Positions 8,167 to 17,716 of a stretch of 64,000 bases of DNA are shown piece by piece. Source of the DNA: an uncultured Acidobacteriaceae bacterium (GTDB lineage Bacteria > Acidobacteriota > Terriglobia > Terriglobales > Acidobacteriaceae); the NCBI GenBank assembly GCA_903911925.1, contig CAIWFH010000011.1, positions 1-64,000 on the forward strand, read 5' to 3'. A program made the translations under genes and the position numbers. Numbering within the stretch: the stretch's first letter is position 1; each line of letters begins with the position of its first letter. The notes under the pieces were generated by a model, which ran no database searches, was not told the DNA's origin, and saw only the letters and a list, made by a program, of their open reading frames with translations.

Positions 8167-9440
8167 GGCGTCCTCCTCAGGGCGCGATGGCCGATATCGC
8201 GCCGATAGTACATGCCTTCAAAGCCTATCTCCGCCAATGCCTGGTAGGCGCGGGCCAGCGCCTCTTCAAGCGACGTGCCTGTCGCGGTAACTCCCAACAC
8301 GCGCCCTCCGGCGGTCACCAGTTCCCCGTCCTTCAGCGCAGAGCCGGAGTGGAATATCTCCACCCCCGGAACCCGGGCTGCGGCTTCGAGGCCGGTGATC
8401 GGGAATCCTGATTTGTAACTTCCCGGATAGCCGCCGGAACTGGCAACCACGCAGGCTGAGGCGCCGGGAGACCAGCGTAATTCGGTTTCCGAGAGGCGGC
8501 CGTCGATACAGGCCTCAAGCGCTTCCACTAGGTCGCTCTCCAGTCTCAGAAGAATGGCCTGGGTCTCCGGGTCGCCGAAGCGCGCGTTGAACTCCAGCAC
8601 CTGGGGACCGCGTGCCGTCATCATCAGGCCAATGTAAAGCACGCCGCAGAATGGCGTGTCCTCGCTGGCCATTCCATACACGGTGGGCACCGCGATGTGG
8701 CGAAGGATCCACTCCTTCATTGCGGGGTCCAGCATCTCGTCTGTGGAGTAGACGCCCATTCCGCCGGTATTGAGGCCGGTGTCGCCCTCGCCAATGCGCT
8801 TGTGGTCCTGGGCGGGCGCCAGCGGAGCCACATGCTTGCCGTCGGCAAGGCACAGGAAGCTTATCTCGTCGCCCTCGAGGAACTCCTCAATCAGCACCTG
8901 CTGCGAGGCCTCGCCCAGCAGATTGCCGCTGAACAGGCCCTTTGCGGCTTCAACGGCTTCACTGCGCGACTGGCAGATGAGGACGCCCTTGCCTGCTGCC
9001 AGCCCATCGGCCTTCACCACCATCGGCGCGCGGAACAGGTCGATGGCCTTTTCCACTTCGGCCGCGCTGGTGCAGATCGCGTAGTTGCCGGTAGGAATGT
9101 TGTGCCGCTGCAGAAACCGCTTGGCAAAGCCCTTGCTCGACTCCAGCATGGCGGCGGCCTTGGTCGGCCCAAATACGCGGAAGCCGCGTTCCTGCAATGC
9201 GTCCACAATGCCCAGCGAGAGCGGCAACTCCGGTCCCACAATAGTCAGACCCGGCTTCTCGGCCTCGGCCAGTCGAATCATGTCATCCAGGCTCTTCAGG
9301 TCCACGGGAACGCAGCGCGCAACCTGGCCAATGCCGCCATTGCCCGGCGCGCAAACCACCTCGGTAACCCGCTCACTCCGCTTTACCGCCCAGGCCAGCG
9401 CATGCTCGCGGCCACCCGAACCTAGAATCAAGACTTTCAT
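8163..9440 (-). CDS. purD: Phosphoribosylamine-glycine ligase
   Basis: GAR synthetase, the second step of de novo purine synthesis: phosphoribosylamine + glycine + ATP to glycinamide ribonucleotide, in the cytoplasm. 425 residues, normal for stand-alone bacterial PurD. MKVLILGSGGREHALAW is the family N-terminus; the ATP-grasp core shows PMVVKADGLAAGKGVLIC, EEFLEGDEISFLCLADG, GLNTGGMGVYS and LEFNARFGDPETQAIL. No other pur genes are adjacent. It is followed by the DinB-like gene with a four-base overlap. Confidence 0.97.
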   Translation of the reverse strand: MKVLILGSGGREHALAWAVKRSERVTEVVCAPGNGGIGQVARCVPVDLKSLDDMIRLAEAEKPGLTIVGPELPLSLGIVDALQERGFRVFGPTKAAAMLESSKGFAKRFLQRHNIPTGNYAICTSAAEVEKAIDLFRAPMVVKADGLAAGKGVLICQSRSEAVEAAKGLFSGNLLGEASQQVLIEEFLEGDEISFLCLADGKHVAPLAPAQDHKRIGEGDTGLNTGGMGVYSTDEMLDPAMKEWILRHIAVPTVYGMASEDTPFCGVLYIGLMMTARGPQVLEFNARFGDPETQAILLRLESDLVEALEACIDGRLSETELRWSPGASACVVASSGGYPGSYKSGFPITGLEAAARVPGVEIFHSGSALKDGELVTAGGRVLGVTATGTSLEEALARAYQALAEIGFEGMYYRRDIGHRALRRTP

Positions 9441-9535
9441 TTTGTTTTCCTGCTCTTTCCTGATGGTGCAAATTCCTGAAAGGTAATCTGAGCAAACCGG
9501 GGTAGGGAAGTCAAACCAGCAGTGCGCCTCAGGTG

Positions 9536-10288
9536 TCAGGCGGCCAGGTGCGCGCGAAAGATGAGGATGCCGACGTAACGATCCATCCAGGCTGCCTTTT
9601 CAGGTGCAATTTCTCGAAATTCCTCGGTAGCTGCGGGCTCTTCAACCGCCTCAATACGCAACCCCGCGGCTGCGATTGCGTTGACGTAATCTGAGATGCG
9701 AGGCGTCCCATGCTCAAGGAAAACATCCTCCTTCCATGGCGACGGATAGCGATACGGATCGGTTCTCTGATAGGCGCACCCATGCCCCCAGCCCTCGATC
9801 TCGTTCTTGAGAATTGCAAACCGGAAAGGGTGAGGGACCGAAATTACCAGTTCCCCGCCCGGCGTTAAAAGGCTGCGGAGAGTCGCCACCGTTTTTACCA
9901 AGTTTGCAGCATACATCAAGGCTTGAAAAGAAACGACCAGGTCGAATTGCCGCTGGCCTGTCTCTGGTAGCTCCAACAGGTTTTCAAAGTTCCCAATCGC
10001 GAACGAGAGGTTTGGGCAGGCAGCATGGCCGATCCAGTTTAGAGAAAAGCCCTGGCTGGGATCGACACCGACCACCGACGCGGCTCCGTGTTCCGCAAAG
10101 TACCGGGCCTTGTCCCCCGTGCCGCACCCCACATCCAAAACACTCTTGCCCTGAAAGGAGCCGCACATCTTGAGTTGCGCAGGCCATTCGACAAGTTGGT
10201 CGGCCGAAACATTCCGGGAGGCCGCGTAGACCTGCGCCAGAGTGTCCCAGGGCTGCGCAACCTGCAGGTTTTGCCGTTTCTCGTTCAT
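9536..10288 (-). CDS. Class I SAM-dependent methyltransferase
   Basis: A 250-residue methyltransferase with the Rossmann-type SAM fold. Motif I is VLDVGCGTGDKARYFAEHG (about residues 50-70), followed by the acidic residue VVGVDPSQ; the Methyltransf_11-like FDLVVSFQALMYAANL and the strand VISVPHPFRF are also visible. The PHPF wording is common among Acidobacteriota and actinobacterial methyltransferases with unassigned small-molecule substrates. It stands alone between purD and a divergent small gene. Confidence 0.88.
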   Translation of the reverse strand: MNEKRQNLQVAQPWDTLAQVYAASRNVSADQLVEWPAQLKMCGSFQGKSVLDVGCGTGDKARYFAEHGAASVVGVDPSQGFSLNWIGHAACPNLSFAIGNFENLLELPETGQRQFDLVVSFQALMYAANLVKTVATLRSLLTPGGELVISVPHPFRFAILKNEIEGWGHGCAYQRTDPYRYPSPWKEDVFLEHGTPRISDYVNAIAAAGLRIEAVEEPAATEEFREIAPEKAAWMDRYVGILIFRAHLAA

Positions 10289-10398
10289 GAGTTGAGTTTA
10301 ATGGGCAAGGGCCGTTAACCTCTTGAGTTTCCATTCCCCTATACTGATGCGTGGCGTGGAAGTTGGCCTGACACCGAGCCGGAGGGAGAGTCGTCTTC

Positions 10399-10587
10399 AT
10401 GGTAGAAACCCGCATCAAGCCGCATCTCCAGGCCGTAGCCGAGCAGGCCCAGCGGGCTGAGCAGACGCGCATCTACCGGCGCAACCAGGTCTTCGGCGTA
10501 CTCATCGTGGCAGCGGCAATCCTGGCGTACTGGCTCTTCCACACCAACCCCCGGTGGATCTTCACGCCCGGATGGTGGCGTCCATGA
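10399..10587 (+). CDS. Small single-pass membrane protein, 62 aa
   Basis: A 62-residue protein with a charged N-terminal helix (VETRIKPHLQAVAEQAQRAEQTR) and one transmembrane segment (VFGVLIVAAAILAYWLF), then a short Trp/Pro-rich tail. A purine-rich ribosome site (GGAGGGAG) precedes the ATG. Its TGA overlaps the miaA ATG (ATGA), so it heads the miaA operon by translational coupling. No known family is recognised. Confidence 0.75.
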   Translation: MVETRIKPHLQAVAEQAQRAEQTRIYRRNQVFGVLIVAAAILAYWLFHTNPRWIFTPGWWRP

Positions 10588-11609
10588 GTCCTTCGCAGAC
10601 GGCGAATGGCGGCTCCGCCGCGACTGAGCCTTTAGCCGTCTTGCTCCTCGGCCCCACCGGCAGCGGTAAAACGGCACTCTCGCTGGCTCTGGGTGAGAAC
10701 TTCAACGGCGAGATTGTCAGTTGCGACTCGGTGGCCGTTTATCGCGGCATGGACTTGGGCACGGCCAAGCCCACGGCCGAAGAGCGCGCCCGCCTTCCGC
10801 ATCATCTTATCGACGTGGCCGGCCCCGACCAACCCTTTACCGCCGGCGCCTATAGCCGGGCCGCGCGCGCCGCACTGGCCGACATTGCCTGTCGCGGCAG
10901 GCTGCCCATCGTCACCGGCGGAACGGGCCTATATCTGCGTGCCTTCACCGACGGCCTGTTCGCCGGACCCGAGCGCCAGGAGCCTCTCCGCGAACGGCTA
11001 CGTATCAGTGCGCAGAAGCGCGGAGCCGCATGGCTGCACCGATTGCTTTCGCGGCTTGATCCGTCAACGGCCGCGCGCATCCACGCCAACGATACACCGA
11101 AATTGATCCGAGCCATCGAGGTCTGCCTCGCAGGGCGAAAGCCCATGTCTGAAGTGATGTCCCGCGACCCGCTGACTGGATTTCGGTTGCTCCGCATCGG
11201 CCTCAACCCTCCGCGCCAGGCTCTCTACGGCCGGCTAAACCACCGCGCCGCCGCCATGTTTGCCGCCGGGTTGGTCGAAGAGACGCGCGGCCTGCTTGAG
11301 CGCTATGGGCCGGTAAAAGCGCTCGATTCTCTCGGCTACCGCCAGGCAATGGCCGTGCTCAATGGAACTCTAACCCTGCCTGCGGCCATTGAGGCCGCCC
11401 AGCAGGGCCATCGCAACTACGCCAAGCGCCAATTGACATGGTTTCGCCGCGAACCGGAGGTCCACTGGATTGAGGGATTCGGCAATGCGGCGGAGACCAC
11501 GCGCCTAACAAAAGAGCTAGTGCAGATCAACTTGGAAGAGACTGCAACTGAGAATCCTGCCATTCACGACTTCGGAACGAGAACTGACACCCCAGGACCG
11601 AGCAAATGA
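10584..11609 (+). CDS. miaA: tRNA dimethylallyltransferase
   Basis: Transfers dimethylallyl from DMAPP to A37 of tRNAs reading UNN codons. 341 residues, within the family range. The P-loop LLGPTGSGKTALSLAL, the catalytic-pocket segment EIVSCDSVAVYRGMDLGTAKP, HHLIDV, the VTGGTGLYLRA segment and the C-terminal GYRQAM...RNYAKRQLTWFRRE are all present. The start at 10584 overlaps the small gene upstream; a longer frame begins at 10554. The product of MtaB, another tRNA A37 modifier, is encoded at 30.8 kb. The following gene starts inside the stop codon. Confidence 0.97.
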   Translation: MSPSQTANGGSAATEPLAVLLLGPTGSGKTALSLALGENFNGEIVSCDSVAVYRGMDLGTAKPTAEERARLPHHLIDVAGPDQPFTAGAYSRAARAALADIACRGRLPIVTGGTGLYLRAFTDGLFAGPERQEPLRERLRISAQKRGAAWLHRLLSRLDPSTAARIHANDTPKLIRAIEVCLAGRKPMSEVMSRDPLTGFRLLRIGLNPPRQALYGRLNHRAAAMFAAGLVEETRGLLERYGPVKALDSLGYRQAMAVLNGTLTLPAAIEAAQQGHRNYAKRQLTWFRREPEVHWIEGFGNAAETTRLTKELVQINLEETATENPAIHDFGTRTDTPGPSK

Positions 11610-11920
11610 AGTTCCTCATCATACTCATCTGCATAGTGGGCCTAGCGGCAATTGTGCCCCTCTTTCGGTTTCTTACCTACATCAGCAAGCACCGAAACCG
11701 TCTGACTGCTCATGAAGTTGCGGACACAATTGAGAGGCATATTCTCGGCACGGAGGGTCCCTGGGATTGGGATGAATTTACTTCCGTTCCGATAGCCAAT
11801 GACAGGCTCGATGAAATCAGGATGAGATGTAGTGAACTTGATAGTCCGACTCCGATATCGAATGAAAAGAGAGAGGAACTGAAACAGATTGTGGAACAGC
11901 TGAGAAACCAAAGCGGTTAG
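11606..11920 (+). CDS. Small N-terminally anchored membrane protein, 104 aa
   Basis: One N-terminal transmembrane helix (MKFLIILICIVGLAAIVPLF) followed by an acidic, helical cytoplasmic or periplasmic domain containing TAHEVADTIERHILG and GPWDWDEFTSVPIAN. The segment W-D-W-D-E-F is like a fragment seen in small proteins of unknown function. It starts in the stop codon of miaA (ATGA), so is co-translated. No function assigned. Confidence 0.75.
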   Translation: MKFLIILICIVGLAAIVPLFRFLTYISKHRNRLTAHEVADTIERHILGTEGPWDWDEFTSVPIANDRLDEIRMRCSELDSPTPISNEKREELKQIVEQLRNQSG

Positions 11921-11954
11921 ACTGAACCGTGGAACGGGCTACACGCGTGAGGTA

Positions 11955-13400
11955 ATGAGCCCGGAATGGAGCTTCCCCTTGGCAGACACAATCTATGACG
12001 TTGCAGTGATCGGCGGCGGCCCGGCTGGTTACACGGCGGCCATTCGCGGCGCGGAGTACGGGCTCAAAGTCGCTCTGATTGACAGCTCAGACAAGCTAGG
12101 CGGCACCTGTCTCAAGGTCGGCTGCATCCCCACCAAGGCGCTGCTCTTCAATGCCGAAATCTGGGACCACCTGAAGCACGCCGCCGAATTCGGCATTGAG
12201 GGCATCGGCACGCCCGCGCTCAACTGGGCCGCGGTTTTGAAGCGCAAGGACGGCATCGTCACCAAGCACATCAAGGGCCTCGACTTCCTGATGAAGAAAA
12301 ACAAAGTCGCCGTCATCCAGGGCACTGGCCGGCTGACTGGGCCGGCCCAGACGGGCGTGCATACGGTCGAACTAACGGCCGCGGACGGCGCAGTCTCCCA
12401 GGTGCAGGCGAAAAACATTCTGCTCGCCACCGGCTCAGCGGCCAAGATGATCCCCGGCCTCACGCCCGGAGATCGCATCCTCACCAACATTGAAATCCTC
12501 TCCATCCCCCAGCCGCCCAAGTCGCTGGTCGTCATCGGAGCGGGCGCGGTGGGCCTCGAGTTCGCCTCCATCTTCCGCAGCTTCGGCACTGAAATCACGA
12601 TCCTCGAGTTCCTGCCCCGCATCGCTCCAGTAGAAGATGAGGAGGTTTCAAAGGAACTCACCCGCCTCTTCAAAAAGCGTGGCATCGACGTCAACACCGG
12701 CGCCAAGGTCGAAAAGGTCGAAACCACCGAGACCGGCGTCCGGGTGAGCTTCATCGACGTCAACGGCAAGCAGCAAATCAAGGAAGCCGAAAAGGTACTG
12801 GTAGCCGTGGGCCGTGCAGGCCTCACAGCGAATATCGGCATCGAAAAGACGAAGATCGAACTGGAGCGCGGCCTAGTCAAAGTCAACGAATCTCAGGAAA
12901 CCGCAGAGCCGGGCATCTTTGCCATCGGCGACATCGTCTCCGGCCTGCCGCAACTGGCCCACGTCGGCTCCATGTGCGGCATGGTGGCCGTGGCCAAAAT
13001 CGCTGGCCGCAAATACCGCCCCGTGCGCCGCGACCGCATCCCCGGCTGCACGTACACCGAACCGCAAATCGGTTCCGTTGGCCTTACCGAAGCTCAGGCC
13101 AAGGAGAAGGGCTATGAAATCAAAGTGGGCAAGTTCCCCTTCGCCGGCAACTCCAAGGCCACCATTCTGGGCAACCACGACGGCTTCGTAAAGATCGTTT
13201 CCGACGCCAAGTACGGTGAAATTCTGGGCGTCCACATCCTCGGCCCGCAGGCCACTGAACTCATCGCCGAAGCCGTGGCCGTGATGGAACTCGAAGGCAC
13301 GGTGGAAGAATTGATGTTCACTATCCACGCCCATCCCACGCTCGCCGAGTCGCTGCTCGATGCGTACGGAGCGGTGGAGGGAATGGCCATCAACGCGTGA
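11955..13400 (+). CDS. lpdA: Dihydrolipoyl dehydrogenase
   Basis: E3 flavoprotein of the 2-oxoacid dehydrogenase or glycine cleavage complexes: it re-oxidises dihydrolipoamide with NAD+. 481 residues. FAD site GGGPAGYTAAIRGA near residue 20, redox disulfide GGTCLKVGCIPTKALL, NAD site VIGAGAVGLEFASIF around residue 195, the second FAD motif (FAIGDIV), and the dimer-interface catalytic His in HAHPTLAESLLDA are all visible. The start is uncertain by about nine codons; the conserved part starts at IYDVAVIGGG. No E1/E2 genes are adjacent. It follows miaA and the small membrane protein and may be co-transcribed. Confidence 0.96.
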   Translation: MSPEWSFPLADTIYDVAVIGGGPAGYTAAIRGAEYGLKVALIDSSDKLGGTCLKVGCIPTKALLFNAEIWDHLKHAAEFGIEGIGTPALNWAAVLKRKDGIVTKHIKGLDFLMKKNKVAVIQGTGRLTGPAQTGVHTVELTAADGAVSQVQAKNILLATGSAAKMIPGLTPGDRILTNIEILSIPQPPKSLVVIGAGAVGLEFASIFRSFGTEITILEFLPRIAPVEDEEVSKELTRLFKKRGIDVNTGAKVEKVETTETGVRVSFIDVNGKQQIKEAEKVLVAVGRAGLTANIGIEKTKIELERGLVKVNESQETAEPGIFAIGDIVSGLPQLAHVGSMCGMVAVAKIAGRKYRPVRRDRIPGCTYTEPQIGSVGLTEAQAKEKGYEIKVGKFPFAGNSKATILGNHDGFVKIVSDAKYGEILGVHILGPQATELIAEAVAVMELEGTVEELMFTIHAHPTLAESLLDAYGAVEGMAINA

Positions 13401-13917
13401 GTATGATCGATGCTTTGCGCTTTGTGTGCGCTCGGCTGTAAACGATCCAGGTATGGAGATTGTGAAACGCAAGAAACGCCGCCGACAAACCAATATAGAT
13501 CCAAGGCGTGTAAGGGAATGGAACGTAGAGCGAATCGCCCACAAGGGCAATCCCGACCAGCCAGATGGGCGGAGTATAGCTTGGCGCCATGAACCCCCAG
13601 CGGCTGGTGCTCCAGGCACTCTGCGGAATCCAAATCTGCATCGCCCATGAAGCGAAATAAATGACCAGCCCGGCAAGATAGAGCGCGAGGCCGGCTTTCT
13701 GCCCGGGCCTCCCCACCTGGAGCGGCATCAGCAAGGGCAGCAATACCGTAGCTGTACGGAACGCATTCTCCCCGACAACGATCCAGATCGGGATGTGGTC
13801 AGAAAATACCTCAGGCTGGTAGATGTTTGGCAGCTTGCCCATGAGCAGGCCATTCATCACCAGGACCGGGATGATGAGCCAGAAGCAGTTCCAAACATAA
13901 TGCAGGATCATGACCAT
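13390..13917 (-). CDS. Multi-pass membrane protein of unknown function, 175 aa
   Basis: Hydrophobic protein with about five predicted transmembrane segments: WNCFWLIIPVLVMNGLLMG, FRTATVLLPLLMPL, LALYLAGLVIYFASWAMQIW, PPIWLVGIALVG, and WIYIGLSAAFLAFHNLHTW. The final basic tail would be cytoplasmic. It converges on lpdA with an 11-base overlap at their 3' ends. No functional motif is seen. Confidence 0.75.
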   Translation of the reverse strand: MVMILHYVWNCFWLIIPVLVMNGLLMGKLPNIYQPEVFSDHIPIWIVVGENAFRTATVLLPLLMPLQVGRPGQKAGLALYLAGLVIYFASWAMQIWIPQSAWSTSRWGFMAPSYTPPIWLVGIALVGDSLYVPFPYTPWIYIGLSAAFLAFHNLHTWIVYSRAHTKRKASIILTR

Positions 13918-13942
13918 ATTTTAGAATCGCGCTCCAGCAGAA

Positions 13943-13967
13943 AGGCCAGCCTCTGGCAGGCTGGCCT
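13943..13967. terminator. Hairpin downstream of thrS
   Basis: AGGCCAGCCT, a five-base loop and AGGCTGGCCT form a perfect 10-bp stem 32 bases past the thrS stop. There is no good T-tract on either strand, so it may be a weak intrinsic terminator or an mRNA-stabilising hairpin. Confidence 0.55.
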
Positions 13968-13998
13968 CTCATTACCTTAATGGTGTTGAGTCTTTTTG

Positions 13999-16032
13999 TT
14001 AGAGTTCCGTTGACTGCCCTTCAACCAGCGCCTTGGCTTTGGCGATGAACTCGGCCAGCGGCACCGACCCCTGGTCGCCCTTGCCGCGGGTGCGTACGCT
14101 GACCGATCCAGCCGCTTCTTCCTTGTCACCGAAAACAAGAATGTATGGCGTTTTCAGGTTGGCGAAGTCCCGAATCTTGCCGTTCATCTTTTCGTTGCGG
14201 TCGTCAATTTCAACGCGGAGCCCGGCGGCCTTGAGTTCTGCTTCAACCTTTTTCGCGTACGCATGGTGCCGCTCGGCGATGGGTACCAGGCCAATCTGCA
14301 CCGGAGCCAGCCACAGCGGGAAAGCTCCCGCGTAGTGCTCGATCAGCACGCCGAAGAAGCGTTCCACCGAGCCGAACAGCGCGCGGTGCACCATCACCGG
14401 CTGATGCCGCTCGCCGTCTTCGCCCACGTACTCAAGCTCGAACCGTGCCGGAAGAGTGAAGTCGAACTGCACGGTGGATAGCTGCCACAGCCGCCCCAGC
14501 ACATCGACAAGTTTAATGTCGATTTTGGGTCCGTAGAAAGCGGCCTCGCCGGGGATTGTCTTATAGGCGATCCCCTTCCGTTCCAGAGCCTTCCGCAATG
14601 ACCCCTCGGCGAGCGCCCAGCCCTCGTCGGAACCGGCATACTTCGCACGGTCGTTCGGGTCCCAGGTGGAGAGTTCGACCTTGAATTCGTTGAAGCCGAA
14701 TGTCTTGAGCACCGCTTCGGCGAAGTCGATGCAGGCCACCACTTCGTCTTCAATCTGGCCCGGCGTGCAGAAGATGTGCGCGTCGTCCTGGGTAAAGCCG
14801 CGAACGCGCAGCAGTCCATGCATGGTGCCCGAGCGCTCATAGCGGTACACGTTGCCCAATTCGGCATAACGCTGCGGCAGGTCGCGATAACTCTTGGGCG
14901 AGTTTTTGTAAATGAGGATGTGGCCCGGACAGTTCATGGGCTTGAGCCGGTACTCTGCATCGTCCAATTCCATCGGCGAGTACATGTTGCCGGCGTAGTG
15001 GCCCTCATGGCCGCTCACCTTCCATAATTCGCGGCGCATTACATGGGGTGTAAAGACCATCAAGTAGCCGCGACGCAGGCACTCCTCGCGCATCCAGTCT
15101 TCCATCACCTTGCGCACAATGCCGCCCTTGGGATGCCAGAAAACGAGTCCCGGCCCCGCCAGTTCCTGAATGCTGAACAGGTCAAGCTGCTTGCCCAGCA
15201 GGCGATGGTCGCGCTTGGCTGCTTCCTCAAGCCGGGCAAAGTGCGCGTCCAGGTCCTTCTGCGAGAAAAACGCCGTCCCGTGGATGCGCTGTAACTGCGG
15301 ATTCTTTTCGTCGCCCAGCCAGTAAGCTCCGGCCAGCGCGGTCAGTTTCACCGCCTTCACGCGGCCCGTCGAGGGCACATGCGGCCCGCGGCAAAAATCC
15401 AAAAACTTGCCGTTGCGATAAAAGCTGACTTCGGTGCCAGGCTCCGTGAACTTCGTCACGAAGTGGGTCTTCATAAAATCGCCGTCTTTTTCAAACTCCG
15501 CCAGCGCCTGCTCACGCGGCTCGTGCTCACGGACAAACGGTTCGTTCCGCGCGATTACCTCGGCCATTTTGGCCTCAATCAGCGACAGATCTTCCGGCGT
15601 GAAGGGCTTTTCGCGATAAAAGTCGTAGAAAAATCCTGCATCCGTTGCCGGCCCATGGCCCAGTTTCGTCTCAGGAAACAGTTCCAGTACAGCCGTCGCC
15701 ATTACGTGCGCAGCCGAGTGCCGCACCACCTTCAGCGCCTCGGGATCCTTCTCGGTCACCAGTTCCAGAAGCGTGTTTTTCGTCAGCGGAGTCGCCAAAT
15801 CCACCAGTCTTGGCGCAGCAGCATCCTCGGCGGCATACATGGCCGCTTCTGAGGCGTGCTCGTCGGTCGACGCCAGTTCCTTCGCTCCGCCGAGCGGAGT
15901 CAGCCGGGCCACTACAGACGCAGCGGCCAGCCGGGGCGAAATCGAGTTGGCAATCTCCAGAGGAGTTGTCCCCACGGGAACCTCGCGAACGGCTCCGTCG
16001 GGCAGGTGTACGGCAATAGTCTGCTTGTTCAT
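13999..16032 (-). CDS. thrS: Threonyl-tRNA synthetase
   Basis: Class II synthetase with the full bacterial domain order: TGS domain (1-65), editing domain with the HSAAHVMATAVLELFP zinc-like site near residue 105, catalytic core with the zinc ligands in LKPMNCPGHILIY, motif 2 near YRYERSGTMHGLLRVRGFTQ, motif 3 near HRALFGSVERFFGVLIEHYAG, and C-terminal anticodon-binding domain. 677 residues is slightly over the usual ~640. In many bacteria thrS heads thrS-infC-rpmI-rplT; here infC is 14 kb away and rpmI-rplT 5.5 kb away, all on the same strand but in a different order. Confidence 0.97.
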   Translation of the reverse strand: MNKQTIAVHLPDGAVREVPVGTTPLEIANSISPRLAAASVVARLTPLGGAKELASTDEHASEAAMYAAEDAAAPRLVDLATPLTKNTLLELVTEKDPEALKVVRHSAAHVMATAVLELFPETKLGHGPATDAGFFYDFYREKPFTPEDLSLIEAKMAEVIARNEPFVREHEPREQALAEFEKDGDFMKTHFVTKFTEPGTEVSFYRNGKFLDFCRGPHVPSTGRVKAVKLTALAGAYWLGDEKNPQLQRIHGTAFFSQKDLDAHFARLEEAAKRDHRLLGKQLDLFSIQELAGPGLVFWHPKGGIVRKVMEDWMREECLRRGYLMVFTPHVMRRELWKVSGHEGHYAGNMYSPMELDDAEYRLKPMNCPGHILIYKNSPKSYRDLPQRYAELGNVYRYERSGTMHGLLRVRGFTQDDAHIFCTPGQIEDEVVACIDFAEAVLKTFGFNEFKVELSTWDPNDRAKYAGSDEGWALAEGSLRKALERKGIAYKTIPGEAAFYGPKIDIKLVDVLGRLWQLSTVQFDFTLPARFELEYVGEDGERHQPVMVHRALFGSVERFFGVLIEHYAGAFPLWLAPVQIGLVPIAERHHAYAKKVEAELKAAGLRVEIDDRNEKMNGKIRDFANLKTPYILVFGDKEEAAGSVSVRTRGKGDQGSVPLAEFIAKAKALVEGQSTEL

Positions 16033-16119
16033 GGGTGGGTCAATCCTGGGTTACTGCCACGGGGTGGTCTGGTTGCGTGGCAAACTTCAGGATATACCGG
16101 CCACAGCCGGAACAACTTG

Positions 16120-16229
16120 ACCCGGCGCGGCGTAAATACAAACAAGCAGCCAATCTGGTACTGTGTGTTCGTTCTTCCCCCCATCCTGCGAGGGCGCAGA
16201 GAACTCAACTTCGAGAAGAGGTTTCTCTT
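16120..16229 (+). repeat. Duplicated leader of the first M48 gene
   Basis: About 110 bases before the first M48 gene that match the leader of the second (17600-17716): shared blocks include GTAAATACAA, GCAGCCAATCTGGTA, TGCGAGGGCGCAGAGAA and GAGAAGAGGTT. The copies include the ribosome site, so the tandem duplication covered gene plus leader. Confidence 0.75.
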
Positions 16230-17570
16230 ATGCACAGGTATTTTCGCGGCTTCGCGCCTCTTGTTTTGCTTGCCGTTTTTGGCCTTGGCCTGGCCCAGGC
16301 TCAGCCCGCCGTCCAGCCCACGGTCGATATCACCAAGGTTCCAGCCGCCGCCCAGCCCTCGGCGAACTTCAATACCGACGCCGCAACCGAGGCCTACATG
16401 GCCATGATTCCTCCTGCGGCCTATGCCCGCTCCAATGCCTACTTCGAGGGCGGATACTGGCTTATCCTCTGGGGATTCCTCTATGGATCTGCCATTTCGC
16501 TGCTGCTGCTAACCACACGCTGGTCGGCAAAGATGCGCGACCTGGCTGTGCGCATCACGCGATTCAAATTCCTGCAATCGCTCGTCTACTGGGTCGAGTA
16601 CCTGCTGGTCACCACGGTGCTGGGCTTTCCGCTGGAGTACTACCAGAACTTTGTTCGCGAGCATCAATATGGCCTGGCCACGCAGACTTTCGGCCCCTGG
16701 ATGGGTGATGAATGCAAGGGGCTGCTGGTGGGGCTTGTCTTCGGCGGTATTGCGGTTGCCGGAATCTACTTGATCGTCCGCAAACTGCCGAACACCTGGT
16801 GGATCTGGGGATCGGTAGCCACCCTGGCGTTCACCATTTTCACTGCCGCCATTGACCCGGTATTTGTGCAGCCCCTCTTCAACAACATCCACCGGCTCGA
16901 CGACCCGAAGATCACCGTGCCGATTCTGAAGATGGCGCACGCCAACGGAATTCCCGCCAACGACGTGTACGAGATCGACGCCAGCCGCCAGTCTACGCGC
17001 ATCAGCGCCAACGTCAGCGGCTTTGCCAACACCATGCGCATCACCCTCAACGACAACCTGTTGCGCCGCGCATCGCCTGAGGAAATCCAGGCCACCATGG
17101 GACACGAAATGGGCCATTACGTCCTGAACCACGTTGCCAAGAGCATGGTCTTCCTGGTCGTCGTGGTGGTGCTCTTCTTTGCTTATCTGCTGTGGGGCAT
17201 GCGCTGGGCGCTCAGGCGCTGGGGCGACCGCTGGGGGATTCACGACGTTGCCGATCCGGCCGGCCTTCCGCTGGCCCTGTTGCTGGCCGGCGTCTTCTTC
17301 TTTGTGCTAACCCCGGTATTCAACACCGAAACCCGCACCCAGGAAAAAGAGGCGGATATGTTCGGCATCAATGCTTCGCGCCAGCCGGACGGCGAAGCTC
17401 AGTCCGACATTCATCTGGGCGAATACCGCAAGATGCGCCCCGGTCCAATCGAGGAGTTCATCTTCTTCGACCATCCCAGCGGCTACAACCGCATCCGCAC
17501 CGCCATGCAGTGGAAGAGCGAGAACCTGGAGCTATTTGAAAAGCCCCCTGCAGCGCCGGCAGTCCGCTGA
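16230..17570 (+). CDS. M48-family membrane metalloprotease, copy 1
   Basis: A 446-residue Ste24/HtpX-type zinc protease. A cleavable-looking signal (LVLLAVFGLGLAQAQ) is followed by several transmembrane segments (near 75-95, 125-145, 165-190, 200-225) and the catalytic site HEMGH (H292, E293, H296); the third ligand is a Glu in TQEKEADMFGIN. Two further transmembrane helices flank it. Family members degrade misfolded membrane proteins or process prenylated ones. The start at 16230 has AGAAGAGG upstream; the longer frame lacks support. The gene is followed 146 bases later by a near copy. Confidence 0.92.
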   Translation: MHRYFRGFAPLVLLAVFGLGLAQAQPAVQPTVDITKVPAAAQPSANFNTDAATEAYMAMIPPAAYARSNAYFEGGYWLILWGFLYGSAISLLLLTTRWSAKMRDLAVRITRFKFLQSLVYWVEYLLVTTVLGFPLEYYQNFVREHQYGLATQTFGPWMGDECKGLLVGLVFGGIAVAGIYLIVRKLPNTWWIWGSVATLAFTIFTAAIDPVFVQPLFNNIHRLDDPKITVPILKMAHANGIPANDVYEIDASRQSTRISANVSGFANTMRITLNDNLLRRASPEEIQATMGHEMGHYVLNHVAKSMVFLVVVVVLFFAYLLWGMRWALRRWGDRWGIHDVADPAGLPLALLLAGVFFFVLTPVFNTETRTQEKEADMFGINASRQPDGEAQSDIHLGEYRKMRPGPIEEFIFFDHPSGYNRIRTAMQWKSENLELFEKPPAAPAVR

Positions 17571-17599
17571 GCATTGGGCTGGTTCGCCACTGCTGGAAC

Positions 17600-17716
17600 T
17601 AACCCGGCTGCCTCCGCGTAAATACAACCTGGCAGCCAATCTGGTATTGTGTTTTCGTCTAATCCCCACCTTTCTGCGAGGGCGCAGAGAATTCAACTCC
17701 GAGAAGAGGTTCAGTT
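17600..17716 (+). repeat. Duplicated leader of the second M48 gene
   Basis: Near copy of 16120-16229: the same ordered blocks (GTAAATACAA, GCAGCCAATCTGGTA, TGCGAGGGCGCAGAGAATTC, CCGAGAAGAGGTT) end at the ATG. It suggests each copy has its own promoter and ribosome site. Confidence 0.75.
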